Shown here piece by piece: positions 24,104-34,161 of a stretch of DNA of 64,000 bases. Position numbers and translations under genes: made by a program. Below the pieces are notes generated by a model. It had not been told where the DNA came from, searched no databases, and saw only the letters and a list, made by a program, of their open reading frames with translations. The DNA is from Terrilactibacillus sp. S3-3 (GTDB lineage: Bacteria; Bacillota; Bacilli; Bacillales; Sporolactobacillaceae). The first letter of the stretch is position 1; every line of letters begins with the position of its first letter. The stretch is from positions 2,604,001 through 2,668,000 of the forward strand of contig CP129291.1 in NCBI GenBank assembly GCA_030437565.1. The letters are read 5' to 3'.

Positions 24104-24385
24104 TTTTCTTTACATTCAATATAAAGCATATTTTCATTTTCCGCAATTATTATTTTTAAAATAAGCACATTTTTTTTTAAAAATTTTAGTCTCCCTTATC
24201 ATCTGTTATCGTTTATCCCGCATTAACGGACAGTAAGACTTCCACTTCAAGGCTTCAATGAATTCAAAGAAGCATAGGAGAAACCCCCACTGATTGAAGT
24301 TTCACTTTATAATTTTTTTCAACTTACTGGTCATAATAAGGATGACATCCGTCAAAAAAAAACCAAAACAGGAAGTGGACCATCT
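24104..24385. other. Intergenic stretch between fadN and the coat genes
   Basis: AT-rich divergent promoter region. I see no gene and no clear SigE/SigK promoter. Confidence 0.4.
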
Positions 24386-24743
24386 ATGAACATTCAACAG
24401 CAAACAGGCGGGCAAAGCCAGACTGTTATCCCGCAGCCGCCCGCTGTCGTGACAACAAAAGATTTTTTTTTATATCGAAGACATACTGTCATGGAATCTA
24501 AACGTTATTAAAAAAGCACACGCTTTCATGTCAGCCTGCCAGGACTCCGAAGTCAAACAAGCGATGAACAAAACGTGCGCTCTTCATATGAAGCACTATC
24601 AATCCCTTCTGGGACATCTCGAGAAACATATTCAATCCAATACCAACCCGATGAGCGAGGAATGCAACAATGATTCAGCAGCCTCAATCCAAAAAGATTC
24701 AAAACCCGGCGACCCAAGTTCCAAAAACGCCGCAAATGAATGA
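24386..24743 (+). CDS. CotF-like spore coat protein 1, one frameshift
   Basis: A Gln/Pro-rich start (MNIQQQTGGQSQTVIPQPP) is followed by a helical CotF-type segment with YIEDILSWNLNVIKKAHAFM and MKHYQSLLGHLEKHIQ. A 9-base T run at about 24463-24471 shifts the frame after TTKDF. About 118 residues. The last ~25 residues are read over the start of the next gene in another frame, so the true end may be earlier if another indel exists. Position after fadN matches yusN of B. subtilis. Coat or ferritin-like role is inferred. Confidence 0.7.
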
Positions 24744-25017
24744 TCGCGACTATTTAAATGATATGCTGGCCACAGAAAAATATTTAACAACATCGTATGT
24801 ACAGGCTCTCCATGAAATGAGCCATCAATCTCTATATCAAGAGATGCTGAGTATTTTTACCGACACATCCAATCAGCAGCGCGAACTGTTTAACCTCATG
24901 TTCAAAAAAGGCTGGTACAATTTCGATGCTGAAGACGGGCAAAAACTGCAGCAGACCCATCAGCAGTTCTCCCAATATCAACAAGAACAGTTCCCATCAC
25001 AAACTACGCTGCAGTAA
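24670..25017 (+). CDS. CotF-like spore coat protein 2
   Basis: 115 residues, intact, ATG 24670 after GAGGAATG. Gln-rich at both ends, with a helical bundle core: YLNDMLATEKYLTTSYVQAL, EMSHQSLYQEMLSIFTDTS and QRELFNLMFKKGWYNFDAED. This is the CotF/YhcQ pattern. It overlaps the preceding gene by about 74 bases in a different frame. Confidence 0.8.
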   Translation: MIQQPQSKKIQNPATQVPKTPQMNDRDYLNDMLATEKYLTTSYVQALHEMSHQSLYQEMLSIFTDTSNQQRELFNLMFKKGWYNFDAEDGQKLQQTHQQFSQYQQEQFPSQTTLQ

Positions 25018-25025
25018 AAAACTGC

Positions 25026-25062
25026 AAGAAAAGGCGCCGCAATAAAAACGGCGCCTTTTCTT
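25026..25062 (+). terminator. Terminator of the coat-gene pair
   Basis: GGCGCCG/CGGCGCC stem with a 9-base A-rich loop and trailing TTTTCTT, nine bases after the stop. Confidence 0.88.
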
Positions 25063-25078
25063 ATCGGCAGGCCGAACA

Positions 25079-25270
25079 TCAAAGATTTACTGATTCAGCA
25101 CTATATCCATCCGAAATGAGAAGTTGCGGCAGATACAATGACCGAAAGGAATAAAGGCAAGCAATAATGATCATCAAAGTACCGTTAACACGTTGATGTT
25201 TGAATAACGAAATGATCGCAATCAGAAAAAATATTACACCCAGGGCAGTGATTAAATAAATAATTAGCAT
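25079..25270 (-). CDS. Small membrane protein of unknown function
   Basis: 63 residues with two predicted membrane helices (LIIYLITALGVIFFLIAIIS and GTLMIIIACLYSFRSLYL) joined by a basic turn KHQRVN. Start at 25270 follows GGAGGGAG. I do not recognise a family. It is the next gene downstream of the interrupted papain-like gene on the same strand. Confidence 0.6.
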   Translation of the reverse strand: MLIIYLITALGVIFFLIAIISLFKHQRVNGTLMIIIACLYSFRSLYLPQLLISDGYSAESVNL

Positions 25271-25295
25271 GGGGACTCTTCTCCCTCCTAATTAT

Positions 25296-26128
25296 TTAAT
25301 ATTGATGAGTGACATGAAGCCCATATTTCGGGTAGAAAACTGGATGTCGACCCCTATTCATCAAGTTATAAGGCCCTACAATTCCACTAGTTGGAACAAC
25401 AACTTTTTCCTTGCCGGAACCATAATAATATGCTTGAAAAACCAGTTTAGAACAATAACTTGGCGATTTTCGATAAAGATGTGAATCTACTTTATACGTA
25501 ATATGAATATTTTTTTCCCTGATTTCAAAGTTGAATAAAAATGCGTAAAAGCGTAATGAGCGACTTTTTTTGCTAAAGAAGTTTTTTTTTATTCTATAAA
25601 CTTTTATCATCCACCTTTATATTTTTTAACCCATTTGCTCACAGGAAGTTTTCTATTATTATTTGTTTTAATTTTTACCGATCTTCCTTTACCTGGAAGA
25701 TCCACTATACTTTTAGAACTTACTGCAATACCGCAATGCCCTAAAAAATAACTGGAACTCGTTGCATTAGTCACAAATATATCACCGGCATGTACAGAAA
25801 AAGATTTAGCGGATTTAACACTTAGTGTATATGACTTAAAATTATTATTATCATCTTTTGGCTCTTGACCATAGTTATTCCCCTTCAACCAATCCTCATA
25901 GCTAACACCGATATCAATAACTTGATCTCTTTTTGCATTGTTGTATAAAGGGAGATATTTAGTAGTGTTTTTTGATTTCCACTCCTTATAACTTATTTTC
26001 GACGGATCTAACGCACCAGCTGCAATGGCCTCATTATATAATTTGCTATAATCAATACCATTTCCTTCAGCTTTTGCTAAATATAGATTTCCAAAACTAA
26101 TATTTATGAGAAGTACAACAGCATTGAA
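25296..26128 (-). pseudogene. Permuted papain-like (YiiX-type) secreted protein, signal peptide split off by IS605-type element
   Basis: The body reads AEGNGIDYSKLYNEAIAAG, SYKEWKSKNTTKYLPLYNN, then HAGDIFVTNATSSSYFLGHC with the His of a circularly permuted NlpC/P60 (YiiX-like) fold. SPSYCSKLVFQAYYYGSG carries the presumed catalytic Cys near the C-terminus. One or more frameshifts lie at about 25590-25615. The frame runs up to 26128, where it is still in a hydrophobic signal segment (NAVVLLINISFGNLYLAKA), and then meets the IS end. The first ~15 codons and ribosome site sit at 27510-27553. The family cleaves amide or ester bonds; the substrate here is unknown. Confidence 0.75.
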
Positions 26129-26129
26129 C

Positions 26130-26203
26130 TACTCCCACTTAACAACCTTTGGCTTTTGAAGTGGGAGATTCCTAAGAACACCAGCGCAGCCGCCGGTTAT
26201 GGA
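26130..26203 (-). ncRNA. Candidate omegaRNA (right-end RNA) of the TnpB element
   Basis: TnpB nucleases use an RNA from the 3' end of their element, whose last bases continue into flanking DNA as guide. Here the non-coding right end follows the tnpB stop and ends in a strong hairpin, as expected. The RNA probably begins inside tnpB; its limits are not visible. The guide would be read from 26128 downward. Confidence 0.45.
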
Positions 26204-27385
26204 TTAGGCGATCCCCGCAGTCCCTGCGGTTAGAAGCCTTATCGCTTCATTTTTAAGATTGATACTTGCGTTCATATCTCGATCATGATGGGCATGGCAT
26301 TTTGGGCAGTCCCATTCACGCAATCCGAGCTGTTTGACGTCTTTATTTTGGTAGCCGCAACAAGAACAAAGCTGGCTGGAAGGAAAGGTTTTCGCCACCG
26401 TAACGACGCACTTGCCATACCACTTGGCTTTATATTCAATCATTGTTTTGAATTGTGACCAAGACACTTCACTGATCGCTTTTGCAAGATGATGATTTTG
26501 TAACAGGTTGGATACAGACAAATCCTCCATCCCGATCACATCGTGGTTTTTGATAATTTCGGTGGAGATTTTGTCTAAGTAATCTTTCCGTACATTGGCC
26601 ATCTTTTCGTGGATACGGGCGACTTTGATTTTGGCTTCGTGCCAATTGGACGCCCATATAGAACGCCTGCTCATTATCCGCTGGGCTTTGACCAATTTTT
26701 CTTCCAAGGTGCGGAAAAAACTTGAGGTTGGTGTGTACTGTCCCATCCGAGAGAATCGCAAAGTTTTTGAGTCCGACATCAATGCCAACAGCTGAATGAG
26801 TTTTCGGCCATGCGGAAACTTCTGCCTCGGTGCCTATTGATACAAAGTATTTGCCGGAGGGATACCGCCTGATTGTGGCATTCATAATCCTGCCTTGGAC
26901 ATCGCGGCTTTTGGCAAAACGAACCAGACCAAGTTTCGGCAGTTTGATATGGTTTCCAATGACCGCAATATTCTGATTGACCATCTTCGTTGTGTACGAC
27001 TGAATCGGATGTTTCTTTGATTTAAAACGCGGGTATTTGGTTTGTTTTTTGTAGTATCGGCGATAGGCATCCGCCAAGTTTTCAACAGATTTTTGCAAGG
27101 CGATACTGTCCACTTCTTTTAGAAAAGCAGAGTGGCTCTTGGGTTCAGGAAGGCTTTGACTGTTTCATATTTGTTGAGGCGTTCACCTTTCCAAGAGTTA
27201 GCTGGAATCTGGCCCGCCGTTTTGAACCATTTCTTCGACAATCTGCCAGTAGGCATCTTTTTCTTTCTGCTTACCAAGAAAGAAATTAAACACAAATCGA
27301 GAACAGCCGATGTTTTTTTGTTGATGAGTCCCACCTGTTTTTTGTTTGGAAAGATGCGAAACTTATAGGCTTTGTTGACCAGCAT
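26204..27385 (-). CDS. tnpB: RNA-guided nuclease TnpB of IS605-type element, several frameshifts
   Basis: About 393 residues. It starts [37 protein letters not shown] and [16 protein letters not shown] are typical of TnpB. The RuvC residues are all present: Asp in [16 protein letters not shown], Glu in [20 protein letters not shown], Asp in [12 protein letters not shown]. The zinc finger is CSCCGYQ...DCPKCH. Shifts at about 27115-27330 (two or more) and about 26710-26730. With the frames repaired the nuclease would look intact, so the element may be active. Confidence 0.9.
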
Positions 27386-27509
27386 AGGTTCGCCCTCCCT
27401 GTTCAGAACTTATGTTCGTAAATATTATAGCACGACAGAAACGGGATTTGCAACTAGCAGATGGCATTCATCTCCCGCTTAGCAACACTTGAAGCGGGAG
27501 TCTTCTGCC

Positions 27510-27553
27510 AATTACGAAAATAAAGAAAAAAACTTAAATTCTCTCCTTTTCAT
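27510..27553 (-). pseudogene. 5' fragment of the interrupted papain-like gene
   Basis: ATG 27553 after GGAGGG (27563-27569) encodes MKRREFKF and then a phenylalanine-rich hydrophobic stretch. With one more T in the run at about 27530 it reads on in frame into the body at 26128, giving a single 35-residue signal peptide. Confidence 0.7.
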
Positions 27554-27569
27554 TCAAACGTATCCCTCC

Positions 27570-27980
27570 TCAAATGTTAGATAATTCTGTTCTTATTTAA
27601 TTTATTCCTTTTTTTAAAGCCTACAACGCACAAATTTTTGTGGGATACCGCAATATATTTATGCGGTATCAAAAAGAGGAATACAATGTCATTATGTAGA
27701 ATTTATAAAGTTACATGTTTTTTTTAATCTAGCTAATCAAGAGGCAGTCTCAAAAGCCTCTTGAAAACGAAGAACCGGGAAGAAATTTGTCCCAAAATTT
27801 CTCCCCGGTTCTTTTTTATGTTGTTTTTTTCTGGCTCTCCTCCTTGTGGAAAATCTATTTGGACTTTCTTCAGGAGGTCAGGTTAGCGGCCGTGGTGGCG
27901 TGATCCAGTTTATCTCCCGCCAGGTTTCTGGCAAATCCTTATGCTTCTCCATTTTTTTGCTGAACCCCAGCCGGGAAATT
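27570..27980. other. Non-coding stretch with hairpins
   Basis: GATACCGCA/TGCGGTATC dyad at 27644-27670 of unknown role. A long hairpin at 27769-27812 (GAACCGGG..CCCGGTTC) with a plus-strand T tract looks like a terminator. The segment at 27740 onward (GAGGCAGTCTCAAAAGCCTC) resembles insertion-sequence ends, but no transposase is present. No gene called. Confidence 0.5.
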
Positions 27981-29045
27981 TTATCTTAACTGGAGGCGTT
28001 CGATATCCGCAACGATTTCCCGCAAGATCCGTTCGGCCGGCCAGTTTCGGCTCAATCCCGTCCCTTGGCCGGACCACATCGACATATACTCCGGACGACT
28101 TTGTTCTGCCGCTGCGGAACGGATATCTTTCGTCAGTTGATTTTGAATCGGATAGTCCGGCCCATGATGCCTCATGCGCTTCAAAGGATTTCATAAAAGT
28201 GTTGCGGATGCCTCTTGCTGGTTTGCCGCTGAACGCCGACGTCACGGCCGTTCCATCTTCCGCCGCCGTTAAAATAGCCGATTTATGCAGCGGACTCGCG
28301 CCGCTCTCTGCACATGTCACAAATGCTGTTCCCATCTGTACGGCTTCGGCGCCGAGAATGAGCGCAGCCAGCACACCGCGGCCATCCATGATCCCGCCGG
28401 CCGCGATCACCGGAATATGGACGTGATCGGCAGCCTGCGGCACAAGCGCCATTGTTCCCACCATCGCCTGCTCAAAAGCAGCCGCGAAACTGCCGCGATG
28501 GCCGCCGGCCTCCGCGCCCTGAACAACGACCATATCCATCCCAAGTTCTTCATTCATCAGTGCTTCGCTGACCGTCGTCGCCGTACCAATAACCGTGACC
28601 CGCCGCGATTTTAGCCGTCCTACCTTTTCTTTGGAAGGCAGACCGAATGCAAATGTAACACAGGCACATGACATTCAATAATCGCCTCTATTTGTTCGTC
28701 GAACCTGTCCGGAGACCCTTCCGCGAAACGTGGGGGGTCTATCTGCAGCGCCCGGCGAATCGGCGCCAGCAGGCGATTGGATTCGTCAACCTTTGCTTCA
28801 TCGATCACCGGCCTCGCAGGCACAAACAGATTGACGCCAAAAGGTTTGTCTGTCAGCGTCCGAATCTTTTTAATACTGGCCCGCATTTCTTCCGGCGTTT
28901 GATAGCCGGCGCCAAGTGATCCCAGTCCGCCGCTGTTGGAAACAGCGGCCACCAGTTCCGGTGTGGTGATACCGCCGGCCATTCCGGCTTGTATGATTGG
29001 ATACTCAATATTCAACTGTTCCGTTATTCGATTTTTCTTCCACAT
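27981..29045 (-). CDS. Nitronate monooxygenase/2-nitropropane dioxygenase family, two or more frameshifts
   Basis: FMN-dependent TIM-barrel enzyme that oxidises nitronates. It begins with IEYPIIQAGMAGGITTPELV, then GGLGSLGAGYQTPEEM and KPFGVNLFVP. Further on come VVVQGAEAGGHRGSF, with the catalytic His, and VIAAGGIMDGRGVLAALILG, AEAVQMGTAFVTCAES. About 355 residues. Shifts at about 28620-28660 and about 28110-28180; the true C-terminus is EIVADIERLQLR. It is divergent from a LysR regulator. Confidence 0.9.
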
Positions 29046-29181
29046 CGGTGCTCCTCCGCTTCCAAAAATAAAATTTGGTCATCTTCCTATGAATAAGTTT
29101 AATCGGCTTAATAAAACATGTAAAATAGAAATAAATGATAGTTGCAGCCAATTATCACTCGTTTTGATGGGAGGGCTTGGA

Positions 29182-30040
29182 ATGTTCGACCTTCAGGATT
29201 TAAAAATTTTGCTGGCGGTTGCCGACTGCGGCTCGATAACGAAAGCGGCGCAAACCCTGGGTTACGTCCAGCCGAACGTCACACAAAGAATTCGCAATAT
29301 CGAAAAAAAGCTGGGTTATCCGCTGTTTGATCGTACAAAACACGGGGTCGCTTTGAAACCAACTGGAAAAATCTTCATCCATTATGCTCAAAATATTTTA
29401 CAGCTGAGCCGGGAAGCGGAACATGTGATGAAAAGTCTGGCGGTTCCTGAAGGCACGCTCAGCATTGGTTCCATGGAAACAACGGCATACAGCCGGCTTC
29501 CGCTGCTGCTCAAACAATACACGCAGCGTTACCCCCATGTATCCGTTTCGCTGCAAACCGGAACAACCAATGAAATGATTCAGAAAGTACTAAATTATGA
29601 AATAGATGGTGCTTTTGTCGCGGGTCCGGTTCACCATAAACAGCTGATTGAAAAAACCGTTCCATGAAACATTGGCCCTCATCAGCGGCTACGGCGATTC
29701 TTTAAAAGCGGCATCTTGCACGGTTGTCGCTTTCAAAAACGGCTGCTATTACCGTAAAGTACTTATAAAGGTGCTGAATGATTATCAATTAACTATCGAC
29801 CGGATCATCAACGTCGACTCGCCTCAGTCGCTCATGCACTGCGTCTCCGCCGGGATGGGCGTCTCGATCATGCCGTTGATTTTGGCCGATACCGCAGATG
29901 ATCTGCATATCACGTCGCTCCCCGAACCATATGCCGGCGTGGAGACGGTTTTTATCACGAGAAAAACCGCTCCACAAACAGCAGCACTTTCTCGGTTTAG
30001 CGAGATGCTTACGCCGCCGGCGCCGAATAAAAACCGCTAA
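29182..30040 (+). CDS. LysR-family transcriptional regulator, one frameshift
   Basis: About 286 residues. The N-terminal HTH is LKILLAVADCGSITKAAQTL, QPNVTQRIRNIEKKLGYPLF. The effector domain has GTLSIGSMETTAYSRLPLLL and the typical late segment SPQSLMHCVSAGMGVSIMP. ATG 29182 is chosen because it starts the HTH and follows GGGAGGG; a longer ORF from 28936 runs over the opposite gene. Shift at about 29660. Divergent from the nitronate monooxygenase gene, which it may control. Confidence 0.88.
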
Positions 30041-30287
30041 CAAGCGGCGGAACTGGTGCTCGGCACCTCTGGCACGTTGCCGACCGAGAATTTTTTGCCG
30101 GCCGACCGCCACTATCCGCTGCTCCCCTTTTCGTCATTCCACCCGCGCCTGAATCTCTTTCGTTCTTTCACCCTAATCTTTTTTTACTAAATCTACCCGT
30201 TAATTTACAAAGAAATCACAAGCATCAAGTATCATCTTAAAACTCTGAATCTATGATTACTTTGTATAGAAAAAGAAAGATTGGGAG

Positions 30288-31962
30288 ATGAATAAAAAAA
30301 TGTACAGATTGACGCCAAGAAAAAAATGGACGGCCGCGATCGCTGCTGCAATGCTGACGGCGACAGGCTCCATTTTCGCCTTGCCAAGTGCCCAGACATT
30401 GACCGCAAAAGCGGCGGGCCACCTCAGTCCCGTTTACTCTAATAAAGCGGACCGCTCAAAAAAAACGACAACGCCGATCAAACATGTCGTTGTTATCTTT
30501 CAAGAAAACGTGTCATTCGATCACTATTTTGCTACTTACCCTAATGCCCAAAATCCAAAAGGCGAACCGCCATTCCATGCGAAAGCGAATACACCGACGG
30601 TCAATGGTCTTAGCGCCTCGCTTTTGACAAATAATCCAAATGAAGCGAACCCCCAGCAGCGGCTCGATCGTTCGCAGGCCGTCACTGCTGATATGGATCA
30701 TGACTACACAGCTGAACAAGAAGCCTTTAATGGCGGACAAATGAACCGGTTTGTTAAATATGGCGGCCGCGATTCCGATGTTGTCATGAATTATTATGAT
30801 GGCAATACCGTTACCGGGTTATGGAATATCGCCCAGCATTTTGCGTTAAATGACAACTCATTCGGAACAACATACGGCCCGTCTACCCCTGGTGCTCTGA
30901 ATCTCGTTTCAGGCCAAACCCACGGGGCCATGCCTTATACCGCGAATGACGATAAAAACGGACAATTGATCAGCGGCGGCGCGCTGTCCGGCAAGATTGA
31001 CAATGGTACGCTGCACAGTGACATCGACCCATACTTCGACAAAACATCCAGTGGAAAAACCGCTAAAATGACGGGAACAAATGTCGGCGATTTGCTGAAT
31101 AAAAAGGCCATCACGTGGGGCTGGTTTGAAGGCGGCTTCCGCAATTCCGGCGAGCAGCACAAAAAATGTAGCCGGCAGTGCATCGACCGACTATATCCCG
31201 CATCACGAGCCTTTTCAATATTACAAGTCAACAGCGAATCCTGAACACTTCGCTCCGGCCAAAACCGCCAATATTGGCAAAACCGATCAGGCCAATCACC
31301 AATACGATTTAACAGATTTTTGGACGGCTGCGAATGCCGGAAAACTGCCGGCAGTCAGTTTTTTGAAAGCTCCGGCTAATCAAGACGGCCATGCCGGTTA
31401 TTCGGATCCGCTTGATGAACAAACATTCCTTGCCAACACGATCAACGGCCTGGAACAGCTGCCGTCTTGGAAAAATACGGCCGTCATCATTGCCTATGAT
31501 GACTCGGACGGCTGGTATGATCATGTCATGGCACCGCTCGTCAACGGCTCCAACGATCCGAATGCCGATGCCCTCAACAGGCAAGGCCAGGCTGGTCAAG
31601 TGAAATCCGGCGCCTATCTTGACCGCGCCGGATACGGGCCGCGTCTGCCTTTGCTCGTGATTTCTCCTTATGCAAGAGAAAATTTCGTCGACAATACATT
31701 GACCGATCAAACATCGATCCTGCGTTTTATTGAAGACAACTGGCAATTGGGACGGATCGGCGATCAATCGATGGATGCACTGGCGGGCAGCTTGAATAAT
31801 ATGTTTGATTTCTCTTCAAGAAGCAAAAACGGGCCGATTTTCCTAAATCCCGCCAGCGGAGAACTTGAAAAAGAATCAATGGCCAAAGGGCAAACCGTAA
31901 AATATCTTGAAGGCCTCTACAAAGATGCAGGTGTCGGAGCACCTAAACCGGCATCAAAATAA
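30288..31962 (+). CDS. Secreted phosphoesterase (phospholipase C/AcpA family), one frameshift
   Basis: Member of the PF04185 phosphoesterases (non-haemolytic phospholipase C and acid phosphatase AcpA). A signal peptide with KKWTAAIAAAMLTATGSIFA leads to IKHVVVIFQENVSFDHYFAT, the metal-binding Glu-Asn segment. FGTTYGPSTPGALNLVSGQ contains the nucleophilic Thr region. Later motifs are TAVIIAYDDSDGWYDHV and PLLVISPYAREN. About 557 residues. One shift at about 31160-31175. Likely scavenges phosphate or choline from lipids; the substrate is not determined. Confidence 0.92.
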
Positions 31963-32210
31963 TTTCCGGCGAGCAGCCGGTTTTCAATTCGGATTAGGCC
32001 CGATTTATTCCATCGGCGTTCTAATCCTCTTTTTTTTACGGTCGATCGGAGTCTGTACAATTTCTTTGGAACAAGCGTTATCGGTTATTTCTTCGGTTTC
32101 AGACAACTCGATAACGTCGACCTGCGTGAAGATAAGGATAGAGCATGTCATTCTCGCCGAACCCGCAGCGCGCTCGCCATGTTTCGACCTCAATTTCGGA
32201 TGATCGATAG

Positions 32211-32252
32211 AAAGTGATCTCCCTGGATCGCCTGTATCGTGGGGATCACTTT
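32211..32252. terminator. Strong dyad after the phosphoesterase gene
   Basis: AAAGTGATC/GATCACTTT with further pairing gives a stem of about 12 bp. T content downstream is modest, so terminator function is likely but not certain. Confidence 0.45.
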
Positions 32253-32396
32253 ACTTTCATCTCTATTAATCTTCCTTTGTAATTAGAAAAAGAACACTGA
32301 TAGTTTCCATATTTTTGGTAAGTTCATGTAATCCTTTTTTAACCCCTTCTTAACTCTATCAATGCCGAATGTTTAACCGGGGAGGGATTTTATTTT

Positions 32397-33193
32397 ATGA
32401 ACAAAAAGATACTAGCTGTTGCACTCACCGGATTACTCGCACTGCCGCTCGTACCTACAGGACATGCCGATGCCGCAACAACTCAGTCAAATAGTAGCAA
32501 AACAGCATGCTACAAATTGTATTATGGCTGGTATGCCGGGGATGATAGTCTTTCGCAGCTCATTTCCGAGTTGAACAAAAAAGGGATTTTCATCCATTCA
32601 TTGCCGACATTGACGACAAGCCCATCCGGCCAAAAGACGACGTCCGGAAAAACAACAAATCAAGGGGGCAATCGACCCAAACCGGAAAATCTACAAATTT
32701 AGGACAATCCAGCGATCAAGGGAAGTCTTCCAATTCAGGACAGTCGACTTCTGCTAATCAACCATCTTCAACACAAAACAATTTTTCAAAAACTTCAAGC
32801 CAGTTGAATGCCTATGAACAAAAAGTCATTGATTTGGTCAATCAAGAACGGGCAAAACAAGGCCTTAAGGCACTGAAAACTGACAATAGCACATTATCTA
32901 AAATGGCTCGTAACAAAGCACAAGACATGAGAGATAACAATTATTTTGATCATCAATCTCCAACTTACGGATCTCCATTTGACATGATGAAAAAATATGG
33001 CATTTCCTATTCAGCGGCGGGTGAAAACATAGCTGCTGGACAAAAAACGCCTGAAGACGTCATGAAATCTTGGATGAATAGTTCCGGGCACCGTGCCAAC
33101 ATTCTAAACGCAAACTATACAACCATCGGCGTCGGCTATGTCACCGGCGGATCTTACGGCACTTATTGGGTTCAAGAATTTATCGGGAAATAA
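32397..33193 (+). CDS. Secreted CAP/SCP-domain protein (YkwD-like), one frameshift
   Basis: Signal peptide MNKKILAVALTGLLALPL to an ADAATT site. A low-complexity Ser/Gln/Thr linker (GQSSDQGKSSNSGQST in the repaired frame) follows, then a CAP domain: YEQKVIDLVNQERAKQGLKA, MARNKAQDMRDNNYFDH, AGENIAAGQKTPEDVMKSW, SSGHRANILNANYTTIGVGY and YWVQEFIGK. About 265 residues. Conserved His and Glu of the CAP cleft are present. Shift in the G run at about 32665-32670. The linker suggests display outside the wall or coat. No LysM is seen. Confidence 0.92.
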
Positions 33194-33205
33194 ACCATCG
33201 CAAAA

Positions 33206-33250
33206 AAATCACCTCGCATGGCTTAAGCGTAATGAGGTTTTTTTTTTTAT
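33206..33250 (+). terminator. Terminator of the CAP-domain gene
   Basis: ACCTCGC/GCG..GAGGT arms followed by a run of eleven or so T residues. Confidence 0.75.
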
Positions 33251-33421
33251 TTAAATAACTCTCAGGTTGTCCCGTTTCGGCTTGAAATCGGCCCATTTTG
33301 CTCGAGCGTTCAAATTCCTTTCCTGGTCCGTAGTAACAATCATCATACGGAACCTGCCGCACCATTTTTGCTTCCTTTTCATAAAATAATATACATCGAT
33401 TGTATGTGAGGTGATCTCCTT

Positions 33422-34109
33422 TTGACAACAGAACAAGAAAGAGAATGGCTTCCACTCTACGCGGCTATAGGCGACTCCTTGACCGTTGGAGTCGGTTCGA
33501 CTTTTTTTCACACCTAATTTTGTCGAACGTTACCGCCAGCGAATCGAGCAAGCGTTCAATCGGCCTGTCGCCGTCCAGACTTTTGCCAAGAATGGCGCGA
33601 CAACAGAGCAAATTCTAGCCAGTCTCTCCGATCCAAACGTTGCCCAAGCGATAGAGCAGGCAGACATCATCACATTGACAGACAGCGGCGGCAATGATTT
33701 AATAAAGGCCGGGAAAGAGTTTCTTAGAACAGGAAATACCGAATTGCTTCAATATGCCTTATCGTCCGGTTCAGCCAACATTGAGCAAATCATCCAGACG
33801 ATTCACATGCTCAACCCTCCTGCGCAGCATCCGTACATCATTCGCCTTTTCAATCTCTATAATCCGCTGCCCGGTATTCCTGAAGCGGCGCCGTGGATTC
33901 AGGCTTTTAATCGGCAATTAGCCGGTTTCAAGCGTTTCCCGCATATCGAAGTCGTCGATCTTTATCACATTTTTCTGGGGCATGAAGCCTTCTATTTATC
34001 GTTTGATCATATTCATCCCAACCCGAGGGGCTATGAAGCGATGGCCGATGCCTCCGCCCAATTAGGTTACGGCTCCATTGGTCAACGCCGCACTTCCGTA
34101 AATCAGTGA
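33422..34109 (+). CDS. SGNH/GDSL hydrolase (YpmR-like), one frameshift
   Basis: Start TTG 33422 follows AGGTGATC. Block I is YAAIGDSLTVGVGS with the nucleophile Ser, block III TLTDSGGNDLIKAG, block V SFDHIHPNPRGYEAMADA with Asp and His. About 228 residues, no signal peptide. A single extra T in the 7-base run at about 33500-33507 shifts the frame within GSTFFTPNFVERY. Lipase/esterase activity is inferred from the motifs. Confidence 0.9.
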
Positions 34110-34116
34110 AAGGGAG

Positions 34117-34147
34117 AAAAATCAGCCGTTCGCTGCATTTTTTTCTC
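34117..34147. terminator. Bidirectional terminator between SGNH and MFS genes
   Basis: AAAAATCAGC/GCTGCATTTTT hairpin with A/T tracts on both sides, between convergent genes. Confidence 0.6.
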
Positions 34148-34161
34148 AAATAACGTAAACA

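Larger units (their letters stand above)
26129..27509 (-). mobile_element. IS200/IS605-superfamily element, TnpB only (IS1341 type)
   Basis: About 1381 bp. The right end (26130-26170) has a CTCCCACTT...AAGTGGGAG hairpin and the left end (27470-27500) has CTCCCGCTT...AAGCGGGAG. There are no inverted terminal repeats, no target duplication and no tnpA. Joining the flanks GTAATT and TTCAATG rebuilds the signal peptide of the interrupted gene, which fixes the boundaries to within a base or two. Confidence 0.85.

Noticed and set aside
27893-27960. Short minus-strand ORF after the nitronate monooxygenase gene
   Set aside because: Only 24 codons, no ribosome site; the true end of the enzyme is at 27981.
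32005-32193. 62-codon minus-strand ORF between the phosphoesterase and CAP genes
   Set aside because: No ribosome site and no homology I recognise; amino-acid mix is not convincing.
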